From positions 1-64,000 of the forward strand of contig JAMPDJ010000002.1 of assembly GCA_023665805.1 (NCBI GenBank): DNA of 64,000 bases. The letters run 5' to 3'. The stretch is from Bacteroides sp. (lineage in GTDB: Bacteria > Bacteroidota > Bacteroidia > Bacteroidales > Bacteroidaceae). Position numbers and translations under genes: made by a program. The notes under the pieces were generated by a model that saw only the letters and a program-made list of their open reading frames with translations, had not been told where the DNA came from and made no database searches. Positions 43,220 through 53,195 of the stretch are shown in pieces (the first letter of the stretch is position 1; each line of letters begins with the position of its first letter).

Positions 43220-43948
43220 TTACCATTGCTTTTGCAAACGTCTGCGCGGAACTTCCTTTTGCTGATTCTGTATTTTCTCTTGGGTTTCCTTTTCATTTCT
43301 CATGGCAGCCTTCAACAATCTCTCAGCAGTTTCCTTGGGCATCTCTTGCTTGTCTTGCTCTTGAGACTGTGATTGCTGCTGAGGTTGTTCTTGCTGTTGT
43401 TGCTTATCCTGCTGTTCGTTCTGTTCGTTCTGTTTGTTCTGTTGCTTATCGTCCTTGCTATCCTGTTTGTCATTGTTGTTCCCGCCTTGACCGTCCCCTT
43501 GCTGGTTCTTCAGCTGCCACTTGGCCAAGACATAGTTATAGCGCGTTTCATTGTTGGACGGGTCATTGCGCAAAGATTCCTTGTAGCAGGCCACAGCCTG
43601 TTCATATTGTTGGGAAGCCTGAAGTAATACGCCCATATTATGATATATATCAGACAATTGTTGCTTGTCAGTGGTATATCGGGCCGCCATTTTATACTCG
43701 TTCATGGCTTCCTGGGCCTTGCTTTGTCGTATCAACGCATTGCCAAGGTTGTATCTGGCTATTGCCATAGTGGAATCAGTCTCCAAAGCTTTCTTGTATT
43801 GCACAATAGCCTTTTCGGAGAAATCGTTTCCTCCCACAGTATCTGTCATCAAACGGTTACCTCTACGCACATAGTCGCGAACGGTTTGGGATTTCACCGA
43901 TTCAAGGCCGAAACAAGAAACACACAACAGTATAATCAATCTTTTCAT
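43220..43948 (-). CDS. batC: BatC-like TPR protein with glutamine-rich tail
   Basis: This 242-residue exported TPR protein has a signal peptide of about 20 residues and three TPR repeats (about 40-150, with ARYNLGNALIRQ and YHNMGVLLQASQQYEQAVACY). A low-complexity tail made mostly of Q, N, K, D and E occupies about 160-240. The order batA-batB-batC is the usual one. The tail is disordered and probably expands and contracts between strains. Confidence 0.87.
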   Translation of the reverse strand: MKRLIILLCVSCFGLESVKSQTVRDYVRRGNRLMTDTVGGNDFSEKAIVQYKKALETDSTMAIARYNLGNALIRQSKAQEAMNEYKMAARYTTDKQQLSDIYHNMGVLLQASQQYEQAVACYKESLRNDPSNNETRYNYVLAKWQLKNQQGDGQGGNNNDKQDSKDDKQQNKQNEQNEQQDKQQQQEQPQQQSQSQEQDKQEMPKETAERLLKAAMRNEKETQEKIQNQQKEVPRRRLQKQW

Positions 43949-44039
43949 AATATCTACCCTTCATGCAATACCACGTAGTACTGAGATACGCTTGTTGCAA
44001 TGCTTTTGCATGCTTTATGCAAAGCATTCTATATACGTT

Positions 44040-45068
44040 TTACTTGTTCTTGGCAAAGAACGTAAACCTTTGCAGGATGTGGTTCTCGCGTTCCAATATG
44101 AATACATCCGCCAAAAGAAACAGCAAAGACAAAAGGAGGAAACTTTGGAACTGTTCATCGTATTCAGAAAATACGGATGACTCCATTTCCGCTCGTCCAA
44201 GGTTTTCGACATACTTGTCCAATTTCTTCTGAGCCGAACTGCTGTTATCTACATATATATAGTTGCCATGCCCGGCATTTGCTATCTCGCGGCACATGTC
44301 CTCGTTCAAACGAGACATGACTGTATTACCCTCGTTATCTGTGATATAACGTCCAGTACCAGGAACAGGTATAGGCGCGCCAGTAGGTTCGCCAACACCC
44401 AAGACATAGACATGTATGCCCTTTTGTGCCGCAGCACGTGCCGCCTCCACAGCCCCACCTTCATTGTCTTCGCCATCGGTTATGACAAATATGGCACGCG
44501 ACACACCCTGCTGGCTTGTAAAGCTTTTGGAAGCAAGGTCTATGGCCGAGGCGATATCAGTTCCCTGCATTTCTATCTGCGATGGAGATATGGTTTCCAG
44601 GAACATCTTGGCTGACACATAATCGCTGGTTATTGGCAGTTGCACATAAGCCTGGCCTGCATAAATGATCAAGCCAATCTTATCATCAGTCATGTTATCC
44701 ACAAGATTGGATATCATCATCTTGGCCTTTTCCAGTCGGTTGGGTCTCACATCTTCGGCCAGCATACTGTTACTGACGTCCATCGCAATGATGGCCTCGA
44801 TGCCATTGCGCTTACGGGTCTCTGCTTTAGTACCATATTGAGGACGTGCCAAGGCTATTACAAGAAAAAGGAGGGAAAACTGCAACAACCAGAACTTTAT
44901 TTCCGTCCTCAAACGTGACACATCCTTCATCAAAGGCCTCAGCAATACGGGATCGCCATAGCGTTTGAGGTTGCGTCTCTTCCTGAACATACATAAATAA
45001 TGCGCCACCGCCAACACTGGCAATAGCAACAAGAGATATAAGTATTCCGGAGTCTCGAATCTAAACAT
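44040..45068 (-). CDS. batB: BatB von Willebrand factor A protein
   Basis: This 342-residue membrane protein has two N-terminal helices (about 8-26 and 58-76), a VWA domain and a C-terminal helix. The metal-ion-dependent adhesion site is intact: DVSNSM near 95, a threonine in MQGTDIAS and the aspartate of VITDGEDNEGG near 200. BatA and BatB are paralogues that form an inner-membrane complex in this operon. The gene starts 38 bases after the batA stop. Confidence 0.92.
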   Translation of the reverse strand: MFRFETPEYLYLLLLLPVLAVAHYLCMFRKRRNLKRYGDPVLLRPLMKDVSRLRTEIKFWLLQFSLLFLVIALARPQYGTKAETRKRNGIEAIIAMDVSNSMLAEDVRPNRLEKAKMMISNLVDNMTDDKIGLIIYAGQAYVQLPITSDYVSAKMFLETISPSQIEMQGTDIASAIDLASKSFTSQQGVSRAIFVITDGEDNEGGAVEAARAAAQKGIHVYVLGVGEPTGAPIPVPGTGRYITDNEGNTVMSRLNEDMCREIANAGHGNYIYVDNSSSAQKKLDKYVENLGRAEMESSVFSEYDEQFQSFLLLSLLFLLADVFILERENHILQRFTFFAKNK

Positions 45069-45106
45069 AAGTTATCAGCTTTATCTAAACATAAGTCGTC
45101 CTATAC

Positions 45107-46108
45107 CTATGGAAGCCGCCTCAATATAGTGACCTTCAAAGCTATGGACAATGCCAACGAGAGGAAAGAGACGAGGGCGAACATCTGATAAGCCTCGTAC
45201 CTCTTCGAGTACTTGCGGACATTCATCTTGGTTTTCTCCAGTTTGTCTATCTCCTCGTATATTTCAAACAATTTATCCGTATTTGTGGCACGGTAGGCAC
45301 GGGCATCCGTCTTCTCGGCTATCTGCGACAAAACCTTTGTATCTATCTCTACCGGTACATTGACATACTCCTTGCGACCGCCTACAGTCATGGGATAAGG
45401 TGCCGTACCATTGGTACCAACAGCAACAGTGTACACCCTGATGCCCAAACTCTTGGCTATCTCTGCAGCCATACCTGGAGATATATCGCCACGATTGTTG
45501 GTACCGTCCGTCAACAGGATAATCACTTTGCTCTTTGCCTTGGAATCCTTAAGGCGGGTTATGGCATTTGCCACCCCCATGCCTATGGCAGTACCATCCT
45601 CCAACATGCCGCTGGTCACCATGTTGCAATCCAATCCGTTGATAAGATTAAGCAATGCAGTATGGTCCATAGTCATAGGGCATTGTGTATAAGCCTCTCC
45701 TGCAAAAACGGTAAGACCGATATTGTCGTTCTCGCGACCATTGATAAACTGTATAGCGACATTACGGGCAGCGCGCACTCTATTTGGTTTCAAATCCTCT
45801 GCCAGCATACTGGTGGACACGTCCATGCAAAGCATAATGTCTATACCCTCTATGCTGGTATTACTCCATGAATTGGCTGTTTGCGGACGTGCCAAGGCAC
45901 ATACCATGGCCACATAAGCCGATATGGTCAAGAGAAACGGGACATGCATCAGACGAATTCTCCATGTAGGCTTAACATTGAGGAAAGCCGCTGCAGAACT
46001 GACTTTAAGAGAAGGAGTCGTCTTCCTGTGATTCAAGATATACCATATTATATAAGGTATAATCAACAACAACAGCAGGAAATATAGAGGATTATTGAAT
46101 TCCATCAT
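45107..46108 (-). CDS. batA: BatA von Willebrand factor A protein
   Basis: This 333-residue protein has an N-terminal helix pair (about 5-24 and 54-72), a VWA domain with DVSTSM near 95 and LLTDGTNNRGD near 200 (metal site), and a C-terminal helix (about 308-327). It is the first VWA protein of the aerotolerance operon and is paired with BatB. The exact physiological role of Bat proteins remains open; mutants in Bacteroides fragilis were reported as less oxygen-tolerant. Confidence 0.92.
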   Translation of the reverse strand: MMEFNNPLYFLLLLLIIPYIIWYILNHRKTTPSLKVSSAAAFLNVKPTWRIRLMHVPFLLTISAYVAMVCALARPQTANSWSNTSIEGIDIMLCMDVSTSMLAEDLKPNRVRAARNVAIQFINGRENDNIGLTVFAGEAYTQCPMTMDHTALLNLINGLDCNMVTSGMLEDGTAIGMGVANAITRLKDSKAKSKVIILLTDGTNNRGDISPGMAAEIAKSLGIRVYTVAVGTNGTAPYPMTVGGRKEYVNVPVEIDTKVLSQIAEKTDARAYRATNTDKLFEIYEEIDKLEKTKMNVRKYSKRYEAYQMFALVSFLSLALSIALKVTILRRLP

Positions 46109-46195
46109 GATAAGTCAACATTATTGTGCGTCAACATTCGTTGGAAACATTACAAATGCCTTGTCCAACTTATTTCTACATTCATCCCAAGCACT

Positions 46196-47317
46196 TCAAT
46201 AGAACATTTCATACAGCCGCATGGCTATTGTTCCAACTATTACAACTATTCCCAAAAGCATGAGACCAATCAACACACGCATTACACCTACCTGCATCTG
46301 TCGTGTCTTGTCAGTTTCCTTCACAACCTCCGGCTCGGGCCGAGCATTGGGTTCCTCCTCCACTTTGGTCTCATTGACATACTGCAACGCTGCCATCAGA
46401 TTAGCATCGTTCTCATTGATTTGCGTGGTCCATTTGGCAAATTTGACCAAGTCTGCCGTTCGGAAGATTTCACGAAGTTCATCTATGCTCTTCTGGTCAG
46501 TATCCCGGATCAAACGCTCGATTATCTCGGTACTTGTCATTTCCATGGCACTGAAACCATAACGCTCCTGTATATAGGTACGCAACGTGTCGGTCAATAA
46601 AGTATAATACTCCTTACTGTCCTCCTTTGCCCAAGTACGCTGCTCCTTGATACGCTCTATCTCACTGATAGCCACTTGATGCGCAGGCAGTTTCTTCTTG
46701 CGGCGCACCAAACGGAAAATCGGTTTGCCCCTCTTTATAAGATAATGCAACAGAACGATTATACCAATGAGTACAGGTATCAGCAACGAGGCATAGCATA
46801 TTTCTTTCCAATCGTCCCAACTGAAAGGCAACTGCTGTATATCACGAGGCGGAAAGAAAACATCGGCATTAAGTGTATCCACATCCAAGGTATAAACCTT
46901 GAAAGCCAAGGATTTGGTCTCATATACTGCCGTATCCACCTTGACCTGCAATGGAGGTAGATAGTAGAATGAAGAATCCCACGCCGTAATGACATAACGT
47001 TGAGTGATTTGCAATTGTTTGCCATCGTTAATGCTTACAGTGTCAGGAACATCCACATCCACAATCTCCACATCGGAAATTATCTCCATGCCTTTCCTGA
47101 ATGGAGGCAGCTGCAACGTCTTGCCTACAGGCATGGTCACGCTCAATTCCAAACCATCCTGCTGTCCTACATAAAACTGCACACTATCCAAGCGGGCATT
47201 CACCGTCACCTGCGCTTGCAGCACCGATACAACCAACAGCACCAGTGCAAACGTCACTGCCAACCTGTGGCATCGTACCATACAAGACCTATGAATATAT
47301 CGTATTGTGTCAACCAT
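46196..47317 (-). CDS. Bat operon membrane protein of unknown function (between DUF58 and batA)
   Basis: This 373-residue protein has a signal peptide ending VLQAQ (near residue 36; a later ATG at 47281 would give a normal signal length), a beta-rich extracytoplasmic domain (about 40-165), a central membrane helix near 180, a helical cytoplasmic part (about 205-310, with EIERIKEQRTWAKEDSKEYY) and a last helix near 350. This topology resembles a short BatD and the DUF4381-type proteins that sit at this place in other moxR-bat operons. No enzyme motif is present. Confidence 0.7.
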   Translation of the reverse strand: MVDTIRYIHRSCMVRCHRLAVTFALVLLVVSVLQAQVTVNARLDSVQFYVGQQDGLELSVTMPVGKTLQLPPFRKGMEIISDVEIVDVDVPDTVSINDGKQLQITQRYVITAWDSSFYYLPPLQVKVDTAVYETKSLAFKVYTLDVDTLNADVFFPPRDIQQLPFSWDDWKEICYASLLIPVLIGIIVLLHYLIKRGKPIFRLVRRKKKLPAHQVAISEIERIKEQRTWAKEDSKEYYTLLTDTLRTYIQERYGFSAMEMTSTEIIERLIRDTDQKSIDELREIFRTADLVKFAKWTTQINENDANLMAALQYVNETKVEEEPNARPEPEVVKETDKTRQMQVGVMRVLIGLMLLGIVVIVGTIAMRLYEMFY

Positions 47318-47369
47318 TGCCGAGATTTATTTCTTGTATCTTCTCATCATCGCTCCCCAATCCACGTGT

Positions 47370-48239
47370 TCAAGCCCTCTGCCTAAACAGCCCCATCAAG
47401 GCCGTAACATAGTCCTGGTCCGTGCGCACGCTGACATTGTCTACGCCACTGCGCGTAAAAATATCCTTCAGGCGACGTTGCTGAGTCTTCCACCATGCAG
47501 CATGCTGATTACGAACTTTCTTACTGCCTGTATCCACAAGCATTTCCATGCCCGTCTCGGAGTCGCGTATCTGCATCAGGCCAACGTCAGGCAACTCTGC
47601 TATGCGCCGGTCATAAACCTGCACTGCCACCACATCATGCTTGCGGTTGGCTATGGTAAGAGGCTGCCTAAAGTCCTTGTCATCGATAAAATCGCTTATA
47701 ACAAAGGCCGTACACCTGCGCTTGATTACTGAAGTAAGGAACTCAACAGCCTGCCCCACATCAGTACGAATACTCTCTGGTTTGAACTCCAACAGTTCAC
47801 GGATAATGTACAGGATATGCTTACGCCCCTTTTTGGGAGGAATGAACTTCTCTATATGGTCAGAAAAGAACACCACACCTATCTTGTCGTTGTTCTGAAT
47901 AGCAGAGAAAGCCAAAGTGGCGGCGATTTCCGTCAACATCCTACGCTTGGTCTGGACACAAGAGCCGAATTCCAAACTTCCGCTCACGTCCACACAAAGC
48001 ATAACCGTCAGTTCACGTTCTTCCTCAAAGACCTTTACGAACGGCCTGTTGAACCTGGCAGTCACATTCCATTCTATGTCACGAATATCATCGCCGTACT
48101 GGTATTCACGAACCTCGGCGAAAGCCATACCCCTGCCCTTGAAGGCTGAATGGTATTCTCCGGCAAAGATATTGTTGGACAGGCCCTTGGTCTTGATTTC
48201 TATCTGCCTGACGCGCTTTAGCAATTCACTTGTTTCCAT
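47370..48239 (-). CDS. DUF58 (VWA-like) protein of the Bat operon
   Basis: This 289-residue cytoplasmic protein of the DUF58 family has the conserved GRGMAFAEVREYQYGDDIRDIEWNVTAR region (key residues R-x-Y-x3-D-x3-IDW) near 36-60 and a VWA-like fold with DVSGSLEFG near 85 as a partial metal site. DUF58 proteins nearly always follow moxR genes and are presumed clients or adaptors of the MoxR ATPase. It starts about 50 bases after the moxR stop. Confidence 0.88.
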   Translation of the reverse strand: METSELLKRVRQIEIKTKGLSNNIFAGEYHSAFKGRGMAFAEVREYQYGDDIRDIEWNVTARFNRPFVKVFEEERELTVMLCVDVSGSLEFGSCVQTKRRMLTEIAATLAFSAIQNNDKIGVVFFSDHIEKFIPPKKGRKHILYIIRELLEFKPESIRTDVGQAVEFLTSVIKRRCTAFVISDFIDDKDFRQPLTIANRKHDVVAVQVYDRRIAELPDVGLMQIRDSETGMEMLVDTGSKKVRNQHAAWWKTQQRRLKDIFTRSGVDNVSVRTDQDYVTALMGLFRQRA

Positions 48240-48291
48240 AGCGTAACTCTTCTCTCGCTCTTATGTTGCCTTCAAAAGGACAACCCGGACA

Positions 48292-49284
48292 TCAAGGCAC
48301 CTCTATCTTGTTGATTATCTTGCTTACGATTTCTTCCGGTGTAACATTATTGGCCTCCGCCTCGTAAGTCAGGCCAACACGATGACGCAGCACGTCATGA
48401 GCCACAGCACGAACATCCTCGGGAATGACATAGCCGCGACGCTTGACAAAGGCATAGGCGCGTGAAGCCAAAGCCAAGTTTATGCTGGCACGCGGACTGG
48501 CACCAAACTCAACATAGTCCTTAATGTCCGCCAGCCCGTACTTTTCAGGATAACGGGTAGCAAAAACTATATCTGCAATATACTGTTCTATCTTCTCATC
48601 CAAATACACCTGGCGAACTACGGCACGTGCCTCCATTATCTCGCTTGTACTCATGATGGGAGTCACAACGGGAGCCTCGCCCTTGATATTCTGTCGCACG
48701 ATCAATTTTTCCTCTTCCAACTTGGGATAGTCGATTATGACTTTCAGCATGAAACGGTCTACCTGAGCCTCCGGCAAAGGATAAGTGCCCTCCTGCTCTA
48801 TAGGGTTCTGAGTAGCCAGCACCAGGAATGGCTTGGGCAGGGCAAACGTCTCCTTGCCTATAGTCACCTGACGTTCCTGCATGGCTTCCAGCAAAGCGCT
48901 TTGAACCTTGGCCGGAGCGCGGTTGATCTCATCCGCCAGAACGAAGTTGGCAAAAACAGGGCCTTTCTCCACGGCAAAAGTCTCCTCCTTCTGCGAATAT
49001 ATCATGGTACCTATGACATCGGCCGGCAGCAAGTCCGGAGTAAACTGAATACGGCTGAACTGAGCATCCACCAACGATGCCAGTGTCTTAATAGCCTGAG
49101 TCTTCGCCAAACCCGGCACGCCTTCCAGCAACACATGACCATCGCTGAGCAAGCCTATCAACAGAGACTCCACCAAATGCTTCTGCCCCACAATCACCTG
49201 TGCCATACCCGTTTGCAAGTTGGTCACAAAGGCACTCTGACGTTCTATCTGCTCGTTCAGAGCACGGATATCAAAGGTATTCAT
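48292..49284 (-). CDS. MoxR-family AAA+ ATPase
   Basis: This 330-residue MoxR AAA+ ATPase has Walker A GVPGLAKT near residue 55, Walker B in FVLADEINRAP near 115, sensor 1 in VLATQNPIEQEG near 155 and a C-terminal lid with ASPRASINLALASRA (sensor 2 arginine). MoxR proteins act as chaperone-like ATPases for VWA proteins, here DUF58, BatA and BatB. It is the first gene of the operon and has a near-consensus promoter directly upstream. Confidence 0.93.
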   Translation of the reverse strand: MNTFDIRALNEQIERQSAFVTNLQTGMAQVIVGQKHLVESLLIGLLSDGHVLLEGVPGLAKTQAIKTLASLVDAQFSRIQFTPDLLPADVIGTMIYSQKEETFAVEKGPVFANFVLADEINRAPAKVQSALLEAMQERQVTIGKETFALPKPFLVLATQNPIEQEGTYPLPEAQVDRFMLKVIIDYPKLEEEKLIVRQNIKGEAPVVTPIMSTSEIMEARAVVRQVYLDEKIEQYIADIVFATRYPEKYGLADIKDYVEFGASPRASINLALASRAYAFVKRRGYVIPEDVRAVAHDVLRHRVGLTYEAEANNVTPEEIVSKIINKIEVP

Positions 49285-49316
49285 TTTGTCCTTAGTTGTG
49301 TTTATTGATTTGCTTG

Positions 49317-49347
49317 CAAAGTTAGCAACTTTCCCACATATGGCAAA
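49317..49347 (-). promoter_or_regulatory. Bacteroides-type promoter of the moxR-bat operon
   Basis: On the minus strand TAACTTTG (49324 to 49317) and TTTG (49347 to 49344) are separated by 19 bases, a near-perfect match to the Bacteroidetes -7/-33 consensus. The predicted start is near 49310, about 25 bases before the moxR ATG. Confidence 0.8.
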
Positions 49348-49471
49348 GATAGGAAAGATTAAAAAGTGCCACCCTAAATATAAAGCATGTTAAATCAAAA
49401 ACAACGGCATCATACACCCGACCGAGGACATATTTCCGGACATCAGCACCAAGCAGTTGCGCTTTTTTTGC

Positions 49472-49479
49472 TAACTTTG
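49472..49479 (+). promoter_or_regulatory. -7 promoter element of the 49579 gene
   Basis: TAACTTTG fits TAnnTTTG. With transcription starting near 49486, frames opening further upstream cannot be the start of the gene, which supports the ATG at 49579. No -33 element at good spacing was seen. Confidence 0.45.
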
Positions 49480-49578
49480 CATCAACTAAGGCAATACGGT
49501 AGCCTACTTTACATTGCAAGGATACTACCGACCGGCGAAAAAAGAACAAATCTGTCAGTATACATTATCTATATATCA

Positions 49579-50235
49579 ATGTCAGACAGCCACATGGACG
49601 CACATCATAAACATTCACGACACAGGACATGGCGCATGGCAGGAACAGCCTCATTGGCCCTCATCCTGTTTGTATGTTACGGAACGGCCTTGGGACTACA
49701 GGAGAACACCGTGACTTCACAATGGATACCTTGGGGTATCTCCGCAACGACAGCCATGCTCACAGGCACCATGACATGGCGCCAATGGCGCAGGCTGACC
49801 GAACGCAACGAATTCGTCCCCAACTATCTGTGTCATCTTGTAGCTGCCACAGGCATGACGGCAGCCATAACTTATGGTGCCAATTACGTATGGGCAGACC
49901 CGCAATCCAGGCACACCGAACAAGTAACGATTGAGAAACAGTACTGCGAGACTCATTACCACACCCAACGCATCGGACGCAACCATGTGAGAAGAGGCAG
50001 AGCATACAAAGTATATTTCATGGATATAATCTTCGGCAACGGGCAGCACAAGAAGTTACAAATACCAGTCAAACAATATCGCACCATGCGTACAGGCTCC
50101 GTTGTGCCGCTGACAATGGAACTTGGACTGCTTGGCATGCCAGTCATAAAAGAGCGTCCTGTTTCACTTCGAGCCAACAATACTCCCGAGCATCTTCCGC
50201 TTACCCCAAAGACTAATCCACATACAAACAATTGA
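49579..50235 (+). CDS. Membrane protein of unknown function
   Basis: This 218-residue protein is not recognised. It has a histidine-rich N-terminus (DAHHKHSRHR), three hydrophobic helices (about 22-40, 50-65 and 88-105) and a basic extracytoplasmic or cytoplasmic domain of about 110 residues with predicted strands (VYFMDIIFGNGQHKKLQIPV). Starts at 49579 or 49594 are both possible. The MFS transporter gene follows after one base, so the two are probably cotranscribed. Confidence 0.55.
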   Translation: MSDSHMDAHHKHSRHRTWRMAGTASLALILFVCYGTALGLQENTVTSQWIPWGISATTAMLTGTMTWRQWRRLTERNEFVPNYLCHLVAATGMTAAITYGANYVWADPQSRHTEQVTIEKQYCETHYHTQRIGRNHVRRGRAYKVYFMDIIFGNGQHKKLQIPVKQYRTMRTGSVVPLTMELGLLGMPVIKERPVSLRANNTPEHLPLTPKTNPHTNN

Positions 50236-50236
50236 T

Positions 50237-51418
50237 ATGAAACAAACAGAACAACTGTGGAACCCTAACTATGTAAAAGTTTGGCTGGCCAACTTCATGA
50301 TATTTTTCTCTTTCATGATAGTCACGCCTCTGCTACCACTCTATCTCAGCGACACGTATCAGGCGGACAAGGACACCATTGGCCTGGTACTTTCCGGATA
50401 TACGCTCACAGCCCTGCTGGCACGCCCAACCGCAGGATTCCTTGTGGACAGCTATCCCCGGCGCGTGATTCTTCTGACATGCTACTTCATGTTCTTTGCA
50501 TTCTTTGCCGGTTATCTAATAGCCGGCACCATGACATTGTTCACCTTGGTACGCACACTACACGGAGCACCCATGGGGGCGGTGACTGTGGCCAACAGCA
50601 CTTGTGCCATAGACGTGCTTCCAGCGTCCCGCAGAGCCGAGGGCATAGGATATTACGGTCTGTCAAACAACCTTGCCACAAGCATAGCCCCCACTGTAGG
50701 CCTGTTGGTCTATGACCACATTGGCAACTACGACACACTATTCGTCATCGCCCTCTGCACCGCAGGTCTCGGCCTGCTCATAAACTCCTCCGTGCATTTC
50801 CCGTCCAAAGAGATAGTATCCGACAAGTCTCCTCTGTCTCTCGACCGCTTTTTTCTGCTGGATGGCTGGAGCGAGGGGGTGGTGATGGTGTGCATAGGTC
50901 TGTCCTACGGCGTTCTGGCAACATATCTGGCCATTTACGGCAAGGAGGAGCTGGGCATGAGCACCGGCACTGGAGCCTGGTTCGCAGTTCTGTGCCTGGG
51001 CCTCATCTTGTCACGCCTTGCCGGCGCCCGCACCCTGCGTCAGGGCAAGGTGGTGGAGAATGTCGACCATGGTATCCTGGTGAGCGTCTTCGGTTACCTC
51101 ATCTTTGCCGCAACCAAGTCCCCAGTCGGGTTCTATGGGGCGGCACTCATCATAGGCCTCGGCAACGGACATATATGGCCGGGGATGCAGACCATGTTCA
51201 TCAATCTGGCACCGAACAACAAACGCGGAACAGCCAACTCCTCCCAACTGACCTGCTGGGACATCGGCATGGGTCTTGGTGTCGTATTTGGAGGCATGGC
51301 CATACATGCCATTGGATACTCTGCGGCATTTTGGTTCGCTTTCTCGGCCAACGCACTTGGTGTGGCATTCTACTTCACATATGTGCGCCGACACTTCATC
51401 GCCAACCGGCTCAGATGA
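50237..51418 (+). CDS. Major facilitator superfamily transporter
   Basis: This 393-residue MFS protein has 12 hydrophobic segments. The loop 2-3 signature appears as GFLVDSYPRR (G-x3-D-x-x-x-R-R) near residue 72, and the second half opens with another transmembrane bundle from about 215. It resembles drug/sugar efflux members of the AraJ/YfcJ-like group, but the substrate cannot be told. It starts one base after the upstream membrane protein gene. Confidence 0.85.
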   Translation: MKQTEQLWNPNYVKVWLANFMIFFSFMIVTPLLPLYLSDTYQADKDTIGLVLSGYTLTALLARPTAGFLVDSYPRRVILLTCYFMFFAFFAGYLIAGTMTLFTLVRTLHGAPMGAVTVANSTCAIDVLPASRRAEGIGYYGLSNNLATSIAPTVGLLVYDHIGNYDTLFVIALCTAGLGLLINSSVHFPSKEIVSDKSPLSLDRFFLLDGWSEGVVMVCIGLSYGVLATYLAIYGKEELGMSTGTGAWFAVLCLGLILSRLAGARTLRQGKVVENVDHGILVSVFGYLIFAATKSPVGFYGAALIIGLGNGHIWPGMQTMFINLAPNNKRGTANSSQLTCWDIGMGLGVVFGGMAIHAIGYSAAFWFAFSANALGVAFYFTYVRRHFIANRLR

Positions 51419-51527
51419 CACAAAGCCCATGCAGGACTATACCATTACAAAACAACATACCCAACGGATTACACTAAACGCGCGTAAGATCAGGCATAAA
51501 AAGCGAAAAAACAAACCATAAAAATAC

Positions 51528-53098
51528 ATGAACATCAAGACGTTCCTAATGGCAAGCCTTTGCACATTGGGCAGTACCGCGGTGCAGGCGCAACACGTAT
51601 GGTCGCCGGACAATGGCGACGGCACTTTCACGAATCCAATCAGCCCGACCCCGATGTCATTCGAGTGGATGATGATTTCTACATGGTATCTACCAGCATG
51701 CACTACGTGCCAGGCTCTCCAGTGGCCAAGTCCAAGGATCTGGTCAATTGGGAGATAGTGGGCTATGCTGTTGACAGGTACGACGAGGATCCGCGCTATG
51801 ACATGCAAGGAGGCACACTATACCTCAATGGCTCTTGGGCAAATTCCATCCGCTATCACGACGGCAAGTTCTACGTGGCCTTCTGCACGCCATACGGCTG
51901 GGGACGAGAGACAGGGCACTTCTCAGTCTGCGTGGCCGACAAGCCGGAAGGGCCGTGGAAGCGCACCATATTCCCAGAATACCTCTACGACCCGGGGCTG
52001 TTCTTCGATGATGACGACAGGGTATATGTGGTACATGGCCAGCACCACTTGTATGTGACGGAACTGAGTCCGGATGCCCTCTCCGTGAAAGGAAAGCCCG
52101 TGGAGATATGGAACAAAGGAGTGGACGATGCCCACAACTCCGGCAAACATGCCGGCATGGAGGGTTCCCATGTATGCAAGGTCAACGGAATGTATTACAT
52201 ATTCTGCCCCGCAGGTGGCACTGAGGGATGGCAGCTATGCTTGCGTTCGCGCAACATACATGGCCCTTACGAGCATCGCGTGATTATGCAGGACGACATC
52301 TCCTACCCCACCAACGGCCTGCATCAAGGGGGCATGGTTCAACTGAAAAACGGTGATTGGTGGTTCGTCATCATGCAGGATCGAGGCCCCATCGGCCGCG
52401 TGCCGCACCTGGTTCCTGTAACATGGGAGGATGGCTGGCCAATGCTGGGCGTAGGGGGAAAGGATGCCATAACATACATGAAACCTGCCGTTGGCAGACA
52501 ACACAAGACAAAGGTCCCGGCCACTACCGACGAGTTCAATGGAAAATCTCTTGGTCTGCAATGGCAATGGAACCACAATCCCGACAACACCAGATGGTCG
52601 CTGAAAGAACGTCCGGGATATATGCGTCTCAAGGCCTCAAAAGCAAATGACCTGAAGACAGCCCGCAACACCCTGACCCAGCGTGTACAGGGACCGAGTT
52701 GCACAGGAACCGTCGAACTGGATGTATCCAGCCTGAAAGAAGGCAACGTCGCAGGCATGGGCATCTTCGAATTTCCATACGCCTACGTTGCCGTGCAGCA
52801 GGAGGCCGGCATGAGAAAAGTGATAATGTGCAACGACGGCAATGTGATGGAGACACCGGTGGCACATTTGTCCCAGGACAAGATATGGATAAGGGCACGC
52901 GCCACAGACAAGGACTTCACGGCAAGATTTTACTATAGTCTTGACGGCAAGACGTTCCATCCCGTGGGCAATGTCCTGAACATGGGACTGGGGCTGCCAT
53001 GGACGGCAAACCGCTTTGCCCTATTCAATTTCTCTACCTCAGACGAGGGTGTTGAAGGCATTGCCGACTTCAATTACTTTAGGTTTTACGGAAACTGA
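51528..53098 (+). pseudogene. GH43 glycoside hydrolase (beta-xylosidase/arabinofuranosidase-like) with a frameshift
   Basis: The gene opens with a signal peptide (MNIKTFLMASLCTLGSTAVQA) and the GH43 start VWSPDNGDGTFTNPI in one frame. The rest, from QPDPDVIRVDDDFYMVST, continues in the frame one base back, so a single base appears lost around 51636-51650. The remaining 500 residues are intact: the base D in DPDVI, the modulator D in YDPGLFFDDD and the acid E in MEGSHVCK of the five-bladed propeller, then a C-terminal beta-sandwich (about 330-510) typical of GH43 xylosidases. Without the shift it would be an exported enzyme acting on xylan or arabinan side chains. A sequencing error cannot be excluded. 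Confidence 0.8.
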
Positions 53099-53195
53099 CA
53101 TTATCATACATTACACAGAGCCGTGTCACGACAATAGTTACATGCGAGACTGAAACAAACATACATCAGCCGTAATCATAGCAAAGTCCTGTTTT

